Shown here: piece after piece, positions 30,415 through 39,483 of the stretch
How the letters are laid out: every line of letters begins with the position of its first letter
Numbering within the stretch: position 1 is the stretch's first letter
Origin: Allobosea sp. Root381
Lineage (GTDB): Bacteria > Pseudomonadota > Alphaproteobacteria > Rhizobiales > Beijerinckiaceae
DNA length: 58,324 nt
Assembly: GCF_001429395.1 (NCBI RefSeq)
Contig: NZ_LMJT01000021.1
Coordinates: forward strand, 1 to 58,324
Reading direction: 5' to 3'
Notes under the pieces: generated by a model
What the model was told of the DNA's origin: nothing
Database searches by the model: none
Seen by the model: the letters and a program-made list of their open reading frames with translations, nothing else
Translations under genes and position numbers: made by a program

Positions 30415-31670
30415 GTTTCGCGGCGGGCCAGCTCCAGGATCGCCTCGAGCAGTACCCGGATGGCGATGCCCGCATCCGCCTCGGTCATGTTCTCCAGCGG
30501 CGAGTGGCTGATGCCTTTCTCGTTGCGCACAAAGAGCATGGCGGTCGGGCAGATCGCCGCCATCGACATCGCGTCATGGCCGGCGCCGGAGGGGATGCGC
30601 CGTGCGGTCAGATTGGCGCCGGTCCGCGCGACGCCGATGCTGAGCGCATCCTGCAATCCTGGCTCCATCGGCACCGCCGCCGCCTTCGCATAGGGGGTGA
30701 TCGTCAGACCGACGCCGCGCCGTTCCGCGATCTCACCAAAGCGGGCGCGGATTGCGGCCTCCATGGCGTCGAGCGTCTCGTTCGAGGGGCTGCGGAAGTC
30801 GACGGTGAATTCGACCGCGCCGGGAACGACATTGGTCGCGCCAGGATCGACGTCGAACACGCCGACCGTCCCGACCGCCTGCTCATGGCCCGAGGCGATA
30901 GCCTCGAGTGCGAGCGCCATCTCGGCGCTGGCGGCCAGCGCGTCCTTGCGCAGCCGCATCGGCACGGTGCCCGCATGGCCGGCCTCGCCGGTGACGCGGA
31001 TGCGAGCCCGGCTCTGGGCGGTGATCGTGGTGACGATGCCGACCGGCTCGTTCTCGACTTCGAGCACAGGCCCCTGCTCGATATGGACTTCGAGATAGGC
31101 CTTGATCGAGCCGGGCTTGCGCGCGAGCGCGGGGATGCCCGCAGGGTTGCCTCCGAAGGCGGTGAGCGCGTCGCCCAGGCGCGTTCCCTCGGTGTCGCGC
31201 GCATCGAGCCAGGCCGGGTCGTAGTCGCCGGCGAGCGCGGCCGAGGTCGAGAGATGGGTCGGGAAACGGACATTCTCCTCGTCGCCGAAGGCGACGACCT
31301 CGAGTGCGAAGGGCAGGACGATGCCGGCGTCGCGCAGGGCCTGCGCCGCCAGGATGCCGGCGACGACGCCGAGATTGCCGTCGAAGCGGCCACCGTCCTT
31401 GACCGTGTCGATATGGGAGGCGATCAGCACGCAGGGAGCGCCGGGCGCGGAACCTTCGCGCCGGCCCTGGACCGAACCGGCGGCGTCGATGAAGGCGGAG
31501 AGGCCCGCGACCTCCATCGCCCCCTTCGTCCATTCCGCCGCCTGCCGGTGCGCCGGCGAGAGATAGAGCCGCGTCAGCTTTCCGGGCTCGTCGGTGAAGC
31601 GGTTGAGGCCCTGTAGCGCGGCGAAGGCGCGCGCTCCGAGGACGCCGGCGGAAGGAAGCGACTGGGTCAT
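30411..31670 (-). CDS. M20-family allantoate amidohydrolase / N-carbamoyl-amino-acid hydrolase
   Basis: 419 aa Zn-dependent amidohydrolase. Metal and substrate motifs are [45 protein letters not shown] and, near the end, [11 protein letters not shown] and [14 protein letters not shown]. The AllC/HyuC/beta-ureidopropionase group share these, so the substrate (allantoate, N-carbamoyl-L-amino acid or ureidopropionate) is not settled. Release of ammonia for nitrogen salvage is the common theme. It lies 9 bp after the dehydrogenase gene, probably one operon. Confidence 0.87.
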   Translation of the reverse strand: MTQSLPSAGVLGARAFAALQGLNRFTDEPGKLTRLYLSPAHRQAAEWTKGAMEVAGLSAFIDAAGSVQGRREGSAPGAPCVLIASHIDTVKDGGRFDGNLGVVAGILAAQALRDAGIVLPFALEVVAFGDEENVRFPTHLSTSAALAGDYDPAWLDARDTEGTRLGDALTAFGGNPAGIPALARKPGSIKAYLEVHIEQGPVLEVENEPVGIVTTITAQSRARIRVTGEAGHAGTVPMRLRKDALAASAEMALALEAIASGHEQAVGTVGVFDVDPGATNVVPGAVEFTVDFRSPSNETLDAMEAAIRARFGEIAERRGVGLTITPYAKAAAVPMEPGLQDALSIGVARTGANLTARRIPSGAGHDAMSMAAICPTAMLFVRNEKGISHSPLENMTEADAGIAIRVLLEAILELARRET

Positions 31671-31679
31671 GGGATGATT

Positions 31680-32426
31680 CTAGTAGGTCGCCCGGCCGCC
31701 GGACAGGTCGAAGACGCCGCCGGTGGTGAAGCTATTCTCGGCGGAGACGAGGAAGGCGACCATCGAGGCGACCTCGTCCGGCAGCAGGAAGCGCCCGCGC
31801 GGGATCTTGGCGAGCATGTAGCCGATATGCTCTTCCGTGATCTGGTCGAAGATCCGGGTCCGGGCGGCGGCCGGCGTGATGCAGTTCACCGCGATGTCAT
31901 GCGTCGCCAGCTCCTTGCCGAGCGACTTGGTCAGCGCGATCACCGCGGCCTTCGAGGCCGAATAGGCCGAGGCGTTGGGGTTGCCTTCCTTGCCGGCGAT
32001 CGAGGCCACCATCAGGATGCGCCCGTAATTGCGCTTGATCATGCCGGGCACCACCGCCTGGCAGCAATGCAGCGTGCCGTCGACATTGAGCCGCATCACG
32101 CGCGCCCATTCGTCGAGCGGATACTCCCAGGTCTTGTGGTTGGCGCCGGCGATTCCGGCGCTGGTGACGAGGATGTCGACGCTGCCCTGCTTGGCCTCCA
32201 GCGCATCGGCCGCAGCCTTCACCGCTTTCGCATCGGTGACGTCGATACCGAGCGCGGTTGCGCCATGGCCGATTTCGGCGGCGGTGTCCTGCGCCAGCTT
32301 CGCATCGAGATCCCAGATCGCGACGGTGGCGCCGCTGGCGGCGAAGCGTTCGGCGACGGCACGGCCGATACCCTGCGCGCCTCCAGTGACGATGGCGGTT
32401 CTTCCCTTGAGATCGATCTGGTTCAT
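31680..32426 (-). CDS. short-chain dehydrogenase/reductase (SDR)
   Basis: 248 aa classical SDR. The NAD(P) loop is VTGGAQGIGRAVAE, with acidic WDLD at the end of strand 2, suggesting NAD preference. NAG-like VTSAGIAG and the catalytic YSASK (Tyr/Lys) with the preceding Ser in MVASIAGKEG are all present. The ATG at 32426 has AGGGG about 9 nt upstream; a much longer open frame upstream (to 32762) is unlike any SDR and was not used. Substrate unknown. It precedes the amidohydrolase by 9 bp. Confidence 0.9.
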   Translation of the reverse strand: MNQIDLKGRTAIVTGGAQGIGRAVAERFAASGATVAIWDLDAKLAQDTAAEIGHGATALGIDVTDAKAVKAAADALEAKQGSVDILVTSAGIAGANHKTWEYPLDEWARVMRLNVDGTLHCCQAVVPGMIKRNYGRILMVASIAGKEGNPNASAYSASKAAVIALTKSLGKELATHDIAVNCITPAAARTRIFDQITEEHIGYMLAKIPRGRFLLPDEVASMVAFLVSAENSFTTGGVFDLSGGRATY

Positions 32427-32801
32427 TGCAGGCCCCTGACACGTTGATCGCACCCTAGAGGCTGTCGGGGAGAATGGACAAGACGCGGAGACTGCGTCTC
32501 CCGTCGGTGGCCACGCCTTCGACGGGGGTTGCCCGCCGGCCAAGCGCGTGCCGGAAAACGGCAGGATGTGCCGAAACGGTGCGGAGGCGCTGCGATCGTC
32601 CCGGACCGGTACATTGCGCGCGGCTCGGCCTTCGCAGGCCGTCCGCATCGAATCTCGGGCCGATCCGGTGTTTGCGGGTGGTGATTGCGCAGTGCGCTTG
32701 CCCTGAAGCAGCCGTTCACCGTCCGGCCAGCTTCGGCTTGACGCTTGCAGCGATTGCTTCATGAGGTGCTGTGAACCTCGCTGTCACGAACCCGGTCCGG
32801 A
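32427..32801. other. divergent intergenic region (SDR / glycosyltransferase)
   Basis: 375 bp between the SDR gene (minus) and the WecG-type gene (plus). No gene or RNA was recognised. A TTGACG at 32738-32743 could be a -35 for the plus-strand genes, but the matching -10 (near 32761) is poor. No strong hairpin was found. Confidence 0.4.
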
Positions 32802-33617
32802 TTGCCGCCTGTGCCTGCCAGCCTCTCCCTCACCTTCGCGACCAAAGCTGCGGCCCGGGCTCCGACGGGCTTCGCGCTGCGCGATGTCGGCGGCGTCGGC
32901 ATTGCGGTGCTGACCGAGGCCGGTGCGCTAGCCGAGCTTTCGCAGGCGATGGCGATAGGCCGGCACGTCAAGCTCGCTTTCTGCAACGCCAATCTGGTCA
33001 ATCTCGCCGCCCGCGACCCGGCGCTGTCACGCCGCCTCGCCGGCTTCCTCGTGCTGCCGGACGGCATCGGCGTCGACATCGGCAGCCGGGTGCTGCACGG
33101 CTCCGTCTTCCCGGCCAACCTCAATGGCAGCGACTTCATCCCCGCTCTGCTGCGCGTCGAGCATCGGCCGCTGCGCGTGGGCATGATCGGTGGTCGCCCC
33201 GGCGTCGCCGACCGCGCAGCCGCGCAGCTCCGGCAGCAATTCCCGCAGCATGCGTTCGAGGTCGTCAGCCATGGCTATTTCGAACTGTCCGAGGAAGCCG
33301 GCCTGCTGGCGCGGCTGAAGGCGGCGCCGCCGGACCTGTTGCTCGTCGCCTTCGGCAATCCGCGGCAGGAAAACTGGATCGCCGACAGGCTGGGGCCGCA
33401 GCATTGTGCGGTGGCGGCCGGCATCGGCGCGCTGTTCGACTTCCTGGCCGGCGAGGTGCCGCGCGCACCGGAGCTCATCCGGCGGACCCGGCTCGAATGG
33501 GTCTATCGGCTTGGTCGCGAGCCGCGCCGACTCTGGCGCCGCTACGTGCTCGGCAACCCGGCCTTTCTGCTTCGCATCTTGCGGCAGCGCTTTTTCTCCC
33601 GCAGATCGCCGCCGTGA
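32802..33617 (+). CDS. WecG/TagA/CpsF family glycosyltransferase
   Basis: 271 aa, GT26 family; these enzymes add a sugar (for example ManNAcA or glucose) to lipid-linked intermediates of surface polysaccharides. Motifs: CNANLVNLAARDPAL, LPDGIGVDIGSR, NGSDFIPALL, the GMIGGRPG loop and FGNPRQENWIAD near the end. The start is uncertain: a TTG at 32802 or a GTG at 32811, neither with a strong ribosome site. The stop overlaps the next gene's GTG (GTGA), so the two are translationally coupled. It begins the exopolysaccharide module. Confidence 0.88.
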   Translation: MPPVPASLSLTFATKAAARAPTGFALRDVGGVGIAVLTEAGALAELSQAMAIGRHVKLAFCNANLVNLAARDPALSRRLAGFLVLPDGIGVDIGSRVLHGSVFPANLNGSDFIPALLRVEHRPLRVGMIGGRPGVADRAAAQLRQQFPQHAFEVVSHGYFELSEEAGLLARLKAAPPDLLLVAFGNPRQENWIADRLGPQHCAVAAGIGALFDFLAGEVPRAPELIRRTRLEWVYRLGREPRRLWRRYVLGNPAFLLRILRQRFFSRRSPP

Positions 33618-34519
33618 GCCAAAGCTATGCCATCGCGACGCCGAGCTATGCCGGCGATCTCGAGCGCTGCCGCCTGCTCTGCGCCAGCATCGACCGCTTC
33701 GTCACCGGTCATGCCGTGCACTACCTGCTGGTGGAAGACCGGGATGTCGCACTGTTCAGAGGGCTCGAGGGCCCGCAGCGGCATGTCATCGCCGAATCCG
33801 AGCTGCTGCCGTCCTGGCTCAAGTCGTGGCCCGATCCTCTGAGCCTCGGCCGCCGTCGCGTCTGGACCGGCCTCGGCGCGCTGGCACGCAGCGTGCCGCC
33901 GCTGCGTGGCTGGCATGCGCAGCAGCTGCGCAAGTTCGCGATCGCCAGGACCTGCTCGGAGGACGTCCTCCTCTTCGCCGATTCCGACATGATCTTCGCT
34001 CGGCCCTTCGCGCTGGAGGCGCTGGAGCGGGACGGCGCGATCAGGCTCTACAGCAAGCCCGGCGCCATCACCGCCGACATGGTGGAGCGTCATGTGCCCT
34101 GGTGCGAGAACGCCTCGCTGCTGCTCGGGCTCGGACCTCCTGCATTCCCGAGCGCGGACTACATCAACATGGTGAGCTGGCGCCGCAGGATCGTCCTCTC
34201 CCTGCTGGATCGCATCGAGCGTCTGAGCGGGCGCGACTGGGTCTCGGCGATGGCGCGCCGCCGCCGCTTCTCCGAATATGTGATCTACGGTCATTACGTC
34301 GAACGCGTGCTCGGCCTCGAAGCTGCCGGCCACTGGGCCGATCAGCGCGAGCTCTGCCGCTATTACTGGTTCGACCACGAGGTCGCGGGCTTCGACCGTG
34401 TCGCCTCCTTCGAGGAGGTGCTCGAGCCCTGGCAGGTCGCGGTCGCCGTGCAGTCCTTCATCGACCAGCCGCTCGAACGCTTGCGCACCCTGATGGAACG
34501 GCAGGAAGCGGCCGCCTGA
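33614..34519 (+). CDS. DUF6492 family protein, probable glycosyltransferase
   Basis: 301 aa from a GTG at 33614 inside the stop of the WecG-type gene. It opens with SYAIATPSYAGDLERCRLLC, a Rossmann-like nucleotide-sugar fold start, and contains a DxD-type motif in LLFADSDMIFARPF. A WC..N..YINMVSWRR core and FDHEVAGFDR follow. The pattern fits DUF6492 proteins, which lie near polysaccharide genes. A sugar-transfer role is inferred from the fold and the coupling to GT26. Confidence 0.75.
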   Translation: MSQSYAIATPSYAGDLERCRLLCASIDRFVTGHAVHYLLVEDRDVALFRGLEGPQRHVIAESELLPSWLKSWPDPLSLGRRRVWTGLGALARSVPPLRGWHAQQLRKFAIARTCSEDVLLFADSDMIFARPFALEALERDGAIRLYSKPGAITADMVERHVPWCENASLLLGLGPPAFPSADYINMVSWRRRIVLSLLDRIERLSGRDWVSAMARRRRFSEYVIYGHYVERVLGLEAAGHWADQRELCRYYWFDHEVAGFDRVASFEEVLEPWQVAVAVQSFIDQPLERLRTLMERQEAAA

Positions 34520-34525
34520 TCGGCG

Positions 34526-35752
34526 TCAGCGCGCCGTGCCCAGGAGCCGGTAGGTGAGCCCGGCAGAGACGAGATAGGCGGCGGCGAAGGCGCCGTTCAT
34601 CCAGGCCGCCCAGGCGCCGTCCTGTTGGAAATGCATCATGACGGCCGAAATCAGCGCGGCCTTCAGCGCGGTCACCAGGCACAGCAGCAGGATCCGCGAC
34701 CCTGTGCGCTCGCGGGCATAAAGCAGTTCGGCATGGTATTCGATCAGGTTCCTGAAGGCCGGGACCAGCAGCATTGGCGCCAGCAGATAGGCCGCCTCCG
34801 AGACGTTACGGCCGAGCAGCCCCGGGAAGGGCTTCAGCACCAGAACGACCGCCAGCAGCCCGGCGACCGAGACTGCGGCGATGCCGATCTCGAAGACGGC
34901 CAGCCGCTTCAGACCCCACAGCGCGCGCTGCTGCATGATCTTCTGCACCAGCATCTGGTTGAAGCTGCGCACCGGCATCGCGGTGAGGTCGATCACCCGT
35001 AGCGCGATCGCGTAAAGTCCGGCGATGCGCTCCCCGGCGAGGCCGAGCACCAGAAGCTTGTCGAGTTCCGACTGGACGTAGAAGACGATGTCGGCCGCGC
35101 CGGCGAAGACTGCGTCGGCCATGCGGCGCGGATAGAGTCGGCGCACGAACCGCCACCGCGTACTCGGCAGGAAGGCGAGGAGTGCGATCGCAGCGCTCGC
35201 CAGCGTTGCCGCGCAATAGGCGAAGGCCCATGCATCGAGGCTGGCATGGCCGAAGGCGATAAAGAGCAGTGCCGCAACCGTGCGCAGCGACGAACCGATG
35301 ATCACCAGCACGGCGGCCTGCCGAAAGCGTCGCAAGCCGTTGTTGACGATCGCCACCACCTCGACCACCCGCCAGCCCAGCACTTCCGCGACGATGATCG
35401 CCGAGAAGGAGACAATGCTGAGCCTGTCGGCGAAGAGCAGCAGGTGGATGCAGGCGGCGACACCGGCGATCAACGGCAGCGACAAGGCCGCGAGCCCGGC
35501 GAAGCCGGCGAGATAGGTGCCCAACAGGCGCGGTTTGACCGTGGCGACGCGGTAGAGCGGCGAGATGAAGCCGAAGGCCAGCAGGCGCGACAGGATCAGC
35601 CCTGTTGCAGAAGCCGTGGCGAACAGGCCGAATTCACCGAGGGTCAACGCATTCGCAACGATGAGGAAGTAGACAAGGGCGATGACGAGCCGGCCGGCGG
35701 AGCCGCTCAGGATGGTGAGGTAGGCGAGAATGGCGGCGCGGTCTGGCAGCAT
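34526..35752 (-). CDS. polysaccharide flippase / oligosaccharide transporter (Wzx-like)
   Basis: 408 aa from the ATG at 35752, with about 12 hydrophobic segments; a further in-frame ATG at 35824 adds 24 residues of unlikely leader. The opening ILAYLTILSGSAGRLVIALVYFLIVANAL and later RSFNQMLVQKIMQQ resemble MOP-superfamily polysaccharide exporters. It probably moves a lipid-linked repeat unit across the inner membrane. It faces the two upstream glycosyltransferase genes (6-bp gap, convergent). Confidence 0.8.
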   Translation of the reverse strand: MLPDRAAILAYLTILSGSAGRLVIALVYFLIVANALTLGEFGLFATASATGLILSRLLAFGFISPLYRVATVKPRLLGTYLAGFAGLAALSLPLIAGVAACIHLLLFADRLSIVSFSAIIVAEVLGWRVVEVVAIVNNGLRRFRQAAVLVIIGSSLRTVAALLFIAFGHASLDAWAFAYCAATLASAAIALLAFLPSTRWRFVRRLYPRRMADAVFAGAADIVFYVQSELDKLLVLGLAGERIAGLYAIALRVIDLTAMPVRSFNQMLVQKIMQQRALWGLKRLAVFEIGIAAVSVAGLLAVVLVLKPFPGLLGRNVSEAAYLLAPMLLVPAFRNLIEYHAELLYARERTGSRILLLCLVTALKAALISAVMMHFQQDGAWAAWMNGAFAAAYLVSAGLTYRLLGTAR

Positions 35753-35887
35753 CGAGTCCGTTCCGGCCGCGCAGGCCTGGTCTTGCGGGGGGCTGGCGCG
35801 GCGCGTGCCTGCCCGGAGCAGCATGTCGATCTGTCTTAAGCCGACAGGCGTTGAGCGACCCTAAACGAAACGGAATCGTCCCGGCCC

Positions 35888-36976
35888 ATGCCACTGCGCA
35901 AACGCGATCGAGACAATGCCGCCGGCCTGACGCGACGCGACGCGCTGGCCGCCGCCGCCGGGCTCGCCTCCGCCGCGGCGTTGGGGCCGGCGCTGGCGGC
36001 GCCTGCGCCGATCCCGTTCGGCTCCGCCGCGCAGATCGAGACGTTCCGTGCCGATCCGCGCTATCGCCAGGCCCTGCTGACCTATTGCGACGTCATCGTG
36101 CCGATGAACGATCTGAAATGGGAAGCGATCCGCCATGACCGCTCACGCTTCGATTTTTCGGGCGCGGACGAGCTCGTCGGCTTCGCCGAGCGCAACGGCA
36201 AGGCGCTGCGCGGCCACGCTTTGCTCTGGGGCGAGGCCCTTCCCCCCTGGGCGAGGGAAATGAGCACGCGCGCCGAAGCCGAGCGCGAGCTGGTCGAGCA
36301 CATCGAGACCGTCGTCGACCGCTACAAGGGCCGGATCGCGACCTGGGACGTGGTCAACGAGGTCATCAAGTTCGATCCGCTCGAAGGCGGGCCGATGCGC
36401 GATACGATCTGGCAGCGCCTGCTCGGGCCGGAGCATGTCGAGATCGCCTTCCGCACCGCGGCGCGCGTCGACCCTAAGGCTCGACTGGTCCTGAACGATT
36501 TCAATTTCGAGGAAGGCTGGCCGGGCACGGCGGAGCGGCGCAGGGTCGCCCTCGATATCTGCCGCCGGCTCAAGGACAAGGGCATCCCGGTTCACGGGAT
36601 CGGCATGCAGGCGCATCTCTATGCCGAGAACTCGCTCGATATCGACGGCCTCCAGGCCTTCATGGTAGAAATCGGCAAGCTCGGCCTCGACGTCGAGATC
36701 ACCGAACTCGACGTCATCGACTGGAAGCTGCCGGCTGATGCCGGAACGCGTGATCGCGCGGCCGCAAGTCTGGTCGGAAGCTTCCTGAACGCTATCGTTT
36801 CCGTGCGCCGGCCCAAGGCGATCGTCACCTGGGGCCTGAGCGACCGCTATTCCTGGATTCACGATACCTTCCCGCGCAAGGACAAGGCCAAGGCCCGCCC
36901 CCTGCCGCTGGATGCCGATTTCAAGCCGAAGCCGATGATGGCGGTGCTGGACCGCTATCGGCGCGGCCGTGCCTGA
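35888..36976 (+). CDS. exported GH10 glycoside hydrolase (endo-beta-1,4-xylanase-like)
   Basis: 362 aa. A twin-arginine signal (LTRRDALAAAAGLASAAAL, cleavage after about residue 38) sends it to the periplasm. The TIM-barrel catalytic residues of GH10 are present: acid/base Glu158 in WDVVNE and nucleophile Glu273 in ITELDV; HALLWGEALP replaces the usual HTLVWH. In this setting, between a flippase and a GumC-like co-polymerase, trimming of the cell's own exopolysaccharide is more likely than feeding on plant xylan. Substrate not proven. Confidence 0.87.
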   Translation: MPLRKRDRDNAAGLTRRDALAAAAGLASAAALGPALAAPAPIPFGSAAQIETFRADPRYRQALLTYCDVIVPMNDLKWEAIRHDRSRFDFSGADELVGFAERNGKALRGHALLWGEALPPWAREMSTRAEAERELVEHIETVVDRYKGRIATWDVVNEVIKFDPLEGGPMRDTIWQRLLGPEHVEIAFRTAARVDPKARLVLNDFNFEEGWPGTAERRRVALDICRRLKDKGIPVHGIGMQAHLYAENSLDIDGLQAFMVEIGKLGLDVEITELDVIDWKLPADAGTRDRAAASLVGSFLNAIVSVRRPKAIVTWGLSDRYSWIHDTFPRKDKAKARPLPLDADFKPKPMMAVLDRYRRGRA

Positions 36977-37051
36977 CCGGCTCGGCCGGGCACAGACGGG
37001 ACAGGCCTGCGCCGCGACGGCTCCGTCACGGTGCAGACGAGGACTTGAAGA

Positions 37052-39454
37052 GTGAAGCGTAGCGTCATGTTCACCACCAAGACCGCAGCCGGCGAGCCGG
37101 AGCCGGTGCAGGAGCGCCGGGAGCGGCGCGCCACGCCCGCACCCGCCCAGGCGATGATGGCGCGGCTGACCGATCCCGCCTGGCTCTTCCGGGCCTTATG
37201 GGCGCGGAAGGGGCTAGTCCTGCTCTGTGCCGTCCTCGGCGTCGTGCTGGGCGCATTGGCAAGCCTGACGATCGCGCCGAAATACATCTCGACCGCGCAG
37301 CTCTTCATCGATCCGCGCGACCTGCGGGTACTCCAGAACGAGGTCTCGCCCAATGTCACGGGCGGGGACCCGACCTCGATCACCAGCTATCTCGAGAGCC
37401 AGGCCCGCATCATCGCCTCCGACAGCATCAAGATGCGTGTCGTCGAAAGCCAGGGGTTGGACAAGGACCCGGAGTTCGGCGGCGAGGTGCCGCGCTCCGG
37501 CCTGTCGCGCATCCTCGGCGCCCTCTTGCCGGGCGATGCGTCGCCGTCGCGGGACGGCATGCTCTACGCACTGGCGGCGCTCGACCGCAGCGTCGCCGTC
37601 CGGCGCGGCGAGCGCACCTTCGTCATCGATATCTCGGTGACCGCGCGCGAGCCGGAGAAGGCCGCGCGCATCGCCAATGCCCTGGCCAACGCCTATCTGG
37701 AAAACCAGGCCGAGGTTCGCGCCGATGCGGCGCAGCGCGCCACGGCCGCCCTGACCGGGCGCCTCGAGGAGCTGCGCAACCGCCTGCGCGTCGCGGAGGA
37801 GAAGGCCGAGCGCTACAAGGAAGCCAACAACATCGTCGGCCTCGGCCCCGGCAAGTCGATGACCGAGGAGCAGCTCACCCTCAACAGCGCCCAGCTCGTC
37901 GGCCTGCGAACCCGCGTCGCCGAGGCGCGGGCGAAATACGATCAGATCATCGCGGCCCGTCCCGCCGGCATCGAGGCCGGAGCCATCCCCGAGGCCGTCT
38001 CGTCCAATACCATGACGGCGCTGCGTTCCCAGCTCGGCGCGGCCCTGGCAAAGGAAGCCGATCTGCTGGCCTCGCTCGGCGCCCGTCACCCGGCGCTCGT
38101 GGCGGCCCAGGCCCAGACGCGCGATGCCCGTCGCCAGATCGCCGACGAACTGTCGCGCATCGCTCGCTCCGCCAAGGCAGAGCTCGACCGCGCCGTCGAG
38201 GCGGAGCGCCAGATCGCGCGCCGGGGCGACCAGCTCACCGCCAACCAGTATGCGGCCGGCCGGGCCTCGGTCGAGCTGCGCGAACTCGAGCGCGAGGTCG
38301 AATCCTCGCGCGTCGTCTATGACGCCTTCCTGCGCCGCGCCCGCGAGACCGGCGAACTCGCCGGCATCGACACGACCAATGCCCGCGTCATCAGCGCGGC
38401 CATGCCACCATTGCAGAAGAGCGGGGTCAGCCGGCGCACGCTCGCCATGCTCGGCGGCATCGCCGGCGGCGGATTCGGTGTCGTGCTGGCGCTCGGGCTC
38501 GCCCTGTTCGGCTTCGCGCCGCGCCCCAGGCCGGGGCGCAAGCAGCCGGATCTGGGCAGCGCCGCCGCGGTTGCGCCCGTGCCCGAAGCCGTGGCGGCAC
38601 CCCCGTCCCCGACCGTCCCGCCCCCGCCGGTCGCCCCGGCCGCGGCGAAGGCGGAGATATCCGGAGCGCCGGATTTACCGAAGGCCGGATGGCGGCGCTT
38701 TCTGGCGATTCAGGGCGGACAGGCCCAGCGCGCGCCCGAAATCGCCCAGACGGCCGACGCGCCGCTGCTGGCACGGCTGCCGGTGGTCAGGCATCGGCGC
38801 TGGCGGCGGCAGGACACGGAGGCCCATTCCGTCTTCCAGGCCAAGGCCCATCTCGTCGACACCATCGACAAGCCCAATGCCGGCTTCGCGAAGGCCGTGA
38901 GGGCGGCGCGGGAAGCACTCGTTGCCCAGTCCTCGGGCGCCAGCCATCGCCGCATCCTCGTCTTTGGCCTGAAGCCCGATGCCGGCGCCTCGACGCTTTC
39001 GCTCAACCTTGCGCTCGATGCCGCGCTGGCGGGCCTGCCGGCCATGCTGGTCGATGTCGGGACGGGCGACGACAGCCTGACGGGGGTCTTCGCGCCTGAG
39101 GCCGGCGCCGGGCTCTACGAGATCGCGACCGGTTCGGTCGGCCTGGTGCGGGCGGCCTTGCAGGACGAGGGCACGGGGCTGTTCTTCCTGCCGCGCGCCG
39201 GCCGCGCCGATGAGGTCTCTGCGGCGCAAATCGACAGCGGCTTTTTCGAGAAGGCACGGCGTTTCGGGCCGATCGTAATCGATGGCGGGACGATCGGCAC
39301 TGACGCCCTCGCGCAACGCTTCGCCGACGCGGCCGACGACATCGTCCTCATCCTGCGCGACGGCGGGATCGGCAATGGCGATCTGGCGCGGGCGACGGCG
39401 GCGCTCGGCCCCAATGCGCCAAAACTCCGCGGCTTCGTCGTCAACGAGGCCTGA
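37052..39454 (+). CDS. exopolysaccharide chain-length / co-polymerase protein with degenerate tyrosine-kinase domain (GumC/Wzc-like)
   Basis: 800 aa. The Wzz domain has a first membrane helix (about 53-73), a long periplasmic coiled-coil region (about 220-430) and a second helix (about 463-489), followed by a Pro/Ala-rich linker. The cytoplasmic BY-kinase-like domain (about 605-800) has GLKPDAGAST where the Walker A lysine should stand (A for K), VDVG for the Walker A' acid pair and PIVIDGG for Walker B. No tyrosine lies beyond residue 689, so the usual C-terminal Tyr cluster is absent. GTG start at 37052; an ATG 5 codons on is possible. Confidence 0.88.
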   Translation: MKRSVMFTTKTAAGEPEPVQERRERRATPAPAQAMMARLTDPAWLFRALWARKGLVLLCAVLGVVLGALASLTIAPKYISTAQLFIDPRDLRVLQNEVSPNVTGGDPTSITSYLESQARIIASDSIKMRVVESQGLDKDPEFGGEVPRSGLSRILGALLPGDASPSRDGMLYALAALDRSVAVRRGERTFVIDISVTAREPEKAARIANALANAYLENQAEVRADAAQRATAALTGRLEELRNRLRVAEEKAERYKEANNIVGLGPGKSMTEEQLTLNSAQLVGLRTRVAEARAKYDQIIAARPAGIEAGAIPEAVSSNTMTALRSQLGAALAKEADLLASLGARHPALVAAQAQTRDARRQIADELSRIARSAKAELDRAVEAERQIARRGDQLTANQYAAGRASVELRELEREVESSRVVYDAFLRRARETGELAGIDTTNARVISAAMPPLQKSGVSRRTLAMLGGIAGGGFGVVLALGLALFGFAPRPRPGRKQPDLGSAAAVAPVPEAVAAPPSPTVPPPPVAPAAAKAEISGAPDLPKAGWRRFLAIQGGQAQRAPEIAQTADAPLLARLPVVRHRRWRRQDTEAHSVFQAKAHLVDTIDKPNAGFAKAVRAAREALVAQSSGASHRRILVFGLKPDAGASTLSLNLALDAALAGLPAMLVDVGTGDDSLTGVFAPEAGAGLYEIATGSVGLVRAALQDEGTGLFFLPRAGRADEVSAAQIDSGFFEKARRFGPIVIDGGTIGTDALAQRFADAADDIVLILRDGGIGNGDLARATAALGPNAPKLRGFVVNEA

Positions 39455-39483
39455 CCGCGACGGGGACGGAAAGCCCTTTTGCC

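Noticed and set aside
32474..32764. 96-codon plus-strand gene before the WecG-type gene
   Set aside because: No ribosome site, no recognisable features and arginine-rich composition typical of chance frames here.
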